14,544 nt of DNA. Origin: JANWLD01 sp035700225 (lineage in GTDB: Bacteria; Patescibacteriota; Saccharimonadia; Saccharimonadales; 2-12-FULL-41-12). The stretch covers positions 1-14,544 of the forward strand of contig DASSOT010000076.1 in the NCBI GenBank assembly GCA_035700225.1, written 5' to 3'. Made by a program: the position numbers and the translations under genes. Below the pieces are notes generated by a model. The model ran no database searches, was not told where the DNA came from, and was given only the letters and a program-made list of their open reading frames with translations. Positions 12,093 to 14,544 of the stretch are shown here, piece after piece. Each line of letters starts with the position of its first letter. Position 1 is the stretch's first letter.

Positions 12093-14230
12093 TTTTCCTT
12101 CTTAGCGTCGCGCAGGACCGCCTTCATGCTTAACTGCAACCGGCCTCGGTCATCTATAGCGACCAGTTTCACATCTACTTTATCGCCTTCTTTGACCACT
12201 TCGCTGGGGCTTTTCACGCGCTCTTCTTTCATCTCGGACACGTGAACCAGACCCTCTTTGCCGGGCAGTATTTCCACGAAGGCTCCGAACTCAAGAACGC
12301 TTACGACCCTGCAATCTTTGTAAATCTTACCCACTTCCGGTTCGGCAGTTATGGTGTTAATGAACTGGATTGCTCCGTCGATGCTTTGCTTGTCCGGGCT
12401 GGCAATCATGATAGTGCCGTCATCCTTTATGTCTATGTCCGCTCCTGTTTCGGCGATAATCTTATTGATGGTTTCACCGCCCTTGCCTATCACTTCTCGT
12501 ATCTTTTCAGGGTTAATCTTCATCGTTTCTACCTGTGGAGCGTATTTGCTTATAGTTGCCCTCGGCCGAGCCATGGTAGTGAGCATATGGTCGAGTATTT
12601 CCTTGCGGCCTTTCTGCCCCTGCAAAAGCGCCTTCTTGAGTATATCTATGGGCAGACCGTGTACTTTCATATCCATCTGAAGAGCGGTGATTCCGCGCGG
12701 GGTACCGGCAACCTTGAAGTCCATATCTCCGGCGAAGTCTTCTGCATCGGCGATGTCGCTCATGATGAACGGCTTGCCGTCTTTGCTTAGCATCAGCCCC
12801 ATAGCTATACCGCTGACTGGAGCCTTCAGGGGTACGCCTGCATCCATCAGCGCCAGACAGCTGGAGCAGGTAGCGGCCATCGAGGTACTTCCGTTTTGGC
12901 TCATTATCTCTGTTACGGAACGTATCGTGTAGGGAAAGTCATTCTCATCAGGCAGAACGGGCAAGATAGCCCTTTCCGCCAAGTAACCATGGCCTATTTC
13001 CCGCCTGCCAGGGCCCATAAGCCGCTTCACTTCACCGACAGTCCAGCCCGGCGCATTGTAATGATGCAGATAGCGCCTTTCGCCTTCTTTCTCCATGGTG
13101 TCAACGATTTGTGCGTAGCTTAGCGGTGCCAGGGTTACTATGTTCATACCCTGCGTAACACCCCTGGTGAACAGGCTTGAACCGTGTGCCCTAGGCAAAA
13201 GATTGACTTCGCTGGAAAGCGGGCGTATCTCATCCATAGACCTACCGTCAGGACGGATGTTAAATTCGGTTATTTCTTTGCGTACATCCTTGTGCAAGGC
13301 CATGGTGAATGCATCGTCGTATTCCTGCCTGAGTTCCGCGAAAGTATCTTCGCCGAGCTCTTCACTGAACCTTTCCTGCATCTGGTCGCGCAAATCGCGT
13401 ATCATCTGGTTGCGTTCCGGGTATGGCGCGCGCAGGTTCTGGCCGAGCTTGCCTTCCAGCCAGGTTTCAACTTCTTTTTGTATGGCCTCATCCGGCAGGG
13501 TAAGTTCGTATTCCTGTTTGGTAACCCCGACTTTTTCTATAAGTTCATTCTGTAGTTTTATGGCCGGTTGTATCTGTTTATGAGCAAATTCCATCGCACC
13601 GATGACATCTTCTTCGCTGGCTTCATTGGCGCCGGCCTCTACCATCATGATTCCGTCTTTGGTGCCCGCCACGACCAAATCAAGCGCGCCTTCGTTCAAC
13701 TCCTTATTGGTGGCGAAAGCCTTGTATTTGCCGTCAACCATGGCTATACGAAGTCCTGCTATCGGCCCGTCGAACGGTGCGCCTGACAGCATGAACGCGG
13801 CGCTCATAGCAATCATCGCTATGGCATCCGGGCGGAAATCCGGGTCCATGCTGAGTACCGTAGCTATACCTTGCACCTCGTGTCTGTAGCCTTTCGGCCA
13901 GAGCGGGCGTATAGGGCGGTCTATAAGACGGCCTATCAGCACGGCGTCGTCACTGGGGCGGCCTTCTCTTTTTATAAACCTACTGCCGCTTATCTTGCCG
14001 GCGGCATACATCTTTTCCTCGTAATCAATGCTCAGCGGGAAATAATCGAACCCTTCTTTCGGTTTGTCGCCTACCATAGCTGTTCCCAGCACTACGGTGT
14101 CACCGTAACGGGCTATGACGCTGGATGTACTGCGGAAACCTACGCGGTTGACTTCGAGCGTCAGCTCGCGCCCGCAAAATTCCGTGCTTACTTTTACAAT
14201 CTTTTTTCCATATGGGTTGATGGTACTCAT
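12089..14230 (-). CDS. pnp: Polyribonucleotide nucleotidyltransferase (PNPase)
   Basis: PNPase degrades RNA 3' to 5' by phosphorolysis as a trimer and can add tails. The 713 residues have the full standard layout. The first RNase PH-like domain (about 10-145) contains FFxK-type loop equivalents such as FIKREGRPSDD (85-95). A helical linker (about 240-315) follows. The second RNase PH-like domain (about 320-545) carries RREIGHGYLAERA (409-421), QNGSTSMAA (445-453), the catalytic acidic cluster GDMDFKVAGTPRG (501-513) and TALQMDMK (515-522). A KH domain with IGKGG (581-585) and an S1 domain (about 631-703) complete it. No frameshift or missing motif is seen. It lies downstream of rpsO, as in many bacteria. 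A GGA lies about 13 bases before the ATG, a rather long spacing. Confidence 0.97.
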   Translation of the reverse strand: MSTINPYGKKIVKVSTEFCGRELTLEVNRVGFRSTSSVIARYGDTVVLGTAMVGDKPKEGFDYFPLSIDYEEKMYAAGKISGSRFIKREGRPSDDAVLIGRLIDRPIRPLWPKGYRHEVQGIATVLSMDPDFRPDAIAMIAMSAAFMLSGAPFDGPIAGLRIAMVDGKYKAFATNKELNEGALDLVVAGTKDGIMMVEAGANEASEEDVIGAMEFAHKQIQPAIKLQNELIEKVGVTKQEYELTLPDEAIQKEVETWLEGKLGQNLRAPYPERNQMIRDLRDQMQERFSEELGEDTFAELRQEYDDAFTMALHKDVRKEITEFNIRPDGRSMDEIRPLSSEVNLLPRAHGSSLFTRGVTQGMNIVTLAPLSYAQIVDTMEKEGERRYLHHYNAPGWTVGEVKRLMGPGRREIGHGYLAERAILPVLPDENDFPYTIRSVTEIMSQNGSTSMAATCSSCLALMDAGVPLKAPVSGIAMGLMLSKDGKPFIMSDIADAEDFAGDMDFKVAGTPRGITALQMDMKVHGLPIDILKKALLQGQKGRKEILDHMLTTMARPRATISKYAPQVETMKINPEKIREVIGKGGETINKIIAETGADIDIKDDGTIMIASPDKQSIDGAIQFINTITAEPEVGKIYKDCRVVSVLEFGAFVEILPGKEGLVHVSEMKEERVKSPSEVVKEGDKVDVKLVAIDDRGRLQLSMKAVLRDAKKEK

Positions 14231-14379
14231 CTAACTTCTATGTTCCTTTCTGGAGTAACAGGGTTCAATCGACCTTCGCAGGCAGACTGTGCTCCATCAC
14301 TCCGTATTTATTTAGCATTTACAGTTTACAGCTCACATTCATTATTCAAATGTGAATTGACGGCTGTAAAATTAAGGTT
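14231..14379 (-). promoter_or_regulatory. rpsO-pnp spacer
   Basis: The 149-base spacer holds the large hairpin (14325-14370) near the rpsO end and the weak pnp ribosome binding region at the other end. The middle has no coding potential and no convincing promoter. Confidence 0.5.
14325..14370 (-). promoter_or_regulatory. Bulged hairpin between rpsO and pnp, candidate RNase processing site
   Basis: The outer arms TTTACAGC (14325-14332) and GCTGTAAA (14363-14370) are perfect complements. The inner arms TCACATT (14333-14339) and AATGTGA (14349-14355) are too. The loop has nine bases and a seven-base bulge lies on one side. A second tandem copy of TTTACAG (14318-14324) could compete for the outer arm. 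No T-run follows in the minus direction, so it is not a simple terminator. In Escherichia coli the rpsO-pnp region contains an RNase III-cut stem used for PNPase autoregulation; a similar role here is inference. Confidence 0.5.
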
Positions 14380-14544
14380 CTATTTACGAATGCCCAGTTT
14401 CTTGATGAGATCAAGATATTTCTTCGGTTCTTTTTCGGCCAGATATTTGAGGAGTCTTTTTCTCTTGCCTACCATTTGCAAAAGCCCTCTTCGAGCGGCA
14501 AAATCCTTTTTGTTGGCCTTCAAATGCTCGGTCAGCTCGGCTAT
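14380..14544 (-). CDS. rpsO: 30S ribosomal protein S15, 3' part only
   Basis: The last 54 residues of S15 are visible; the start lies beyond the right edge. S15 binds the central domain of 16S rRNA early in 30S assembly. The segment has the family signature AELTEHLKANKKDF, then AARRGLLQMVGKRKRLLKYL, and ends with YLDLIKKLGIRK, matching the usual C-terminus. It is followed by pnp, a widely conserved order. Confidence 0.96.
   Translation of the reverse strand: MAELTEHLKANKKDFAARRGLLQMVGKRKRLLKYLAEKEPKKYLDLIKKLGIRK

Noticed and set aside
13140..13583. Long plus-strand open frames opposite pnp, ftsK and rnj
   Set aside because: They are antisense shadows of well-supported genes, without family motifs or ribosome binding sites.

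Overview
The window reads as a compact bacterial core-genome segment in which every supported gene lies on the minus strand. It is probably from a Candidate Phyla Radiation (Patescibacteria) organism, with Saccharibacteria-like bacteria my best guess. That placement is inference from several divergent core proteins: RNase J with a basic N-terminal extension, a family-4-type uracil-DNA glycosylase lacking its iron-sulfur cysteines, EF-P with an Arg loop tip, and a large unfamiliar protein with an HWSLNH motif. TGA acts as a stop (it ends pnp), so this is not one of the CPR lineages that read TGA as glycine. I see no tRNA, rRNA, CRISPR array, insertion sequence or integrase.

Genes are listed in transcription order, from right to left. 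Block 1 (14544-9223) is rpsO (the 3' part only), pnp, a 79-residue two-helix membrane protein, a uracil-DNA glycosylase and RNase J. The last four are overlapping or tightly spaced, which puts a 3'-5' and a 5'-3' ribonuclease in one apparent operon. A large hairpin lies between rpsO and pnp. Block 2 (9194-7179) is a single 653-residue protein of unknown function with its own strong-looking promoter. Block 3 (7169-4285) is ftsK, behind a promoter with the same -35 and extended -10 elements, followed by a 167-residue Arg-rich unknown protein.

Block 4 (4302-909) starts from a promoter that overlaps the end of the 167-residue gene. It contains rpsF, ssb, rpsR, efp, tlyA and a phosphoribosyltransferase-like gene. 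The classical rpsF-ssb-rpsR cluster is interrupted by an unusually long, strongly folded 198-base spacer between ssb and rpsR. A 330-base gene-free stretch (579-908) follows. It carries several inverted repeats and DnaA-box-like words. Block 5 (1-578) is the N-terminal part of a membrane-anchored serine beta-lactamase/penicillin-binding-like protein that runs off the left edge.

Functionally the window combines translation (S15, S6, S18, EF-P, TlyA), RNA turnover (PNPase, RNase J), DNA maintenance (SSB, FtsK, UDG) and envelope biology. The observations most worth following are: the 653-residue unknown protein with its paired promoters; the His-to-Tyr change at the motif C metal ligand of RNase J; the missing Fe-S cysteines in UDG; the folded ssb-rpsR spacer; and the gene-free 579-908 stretch.
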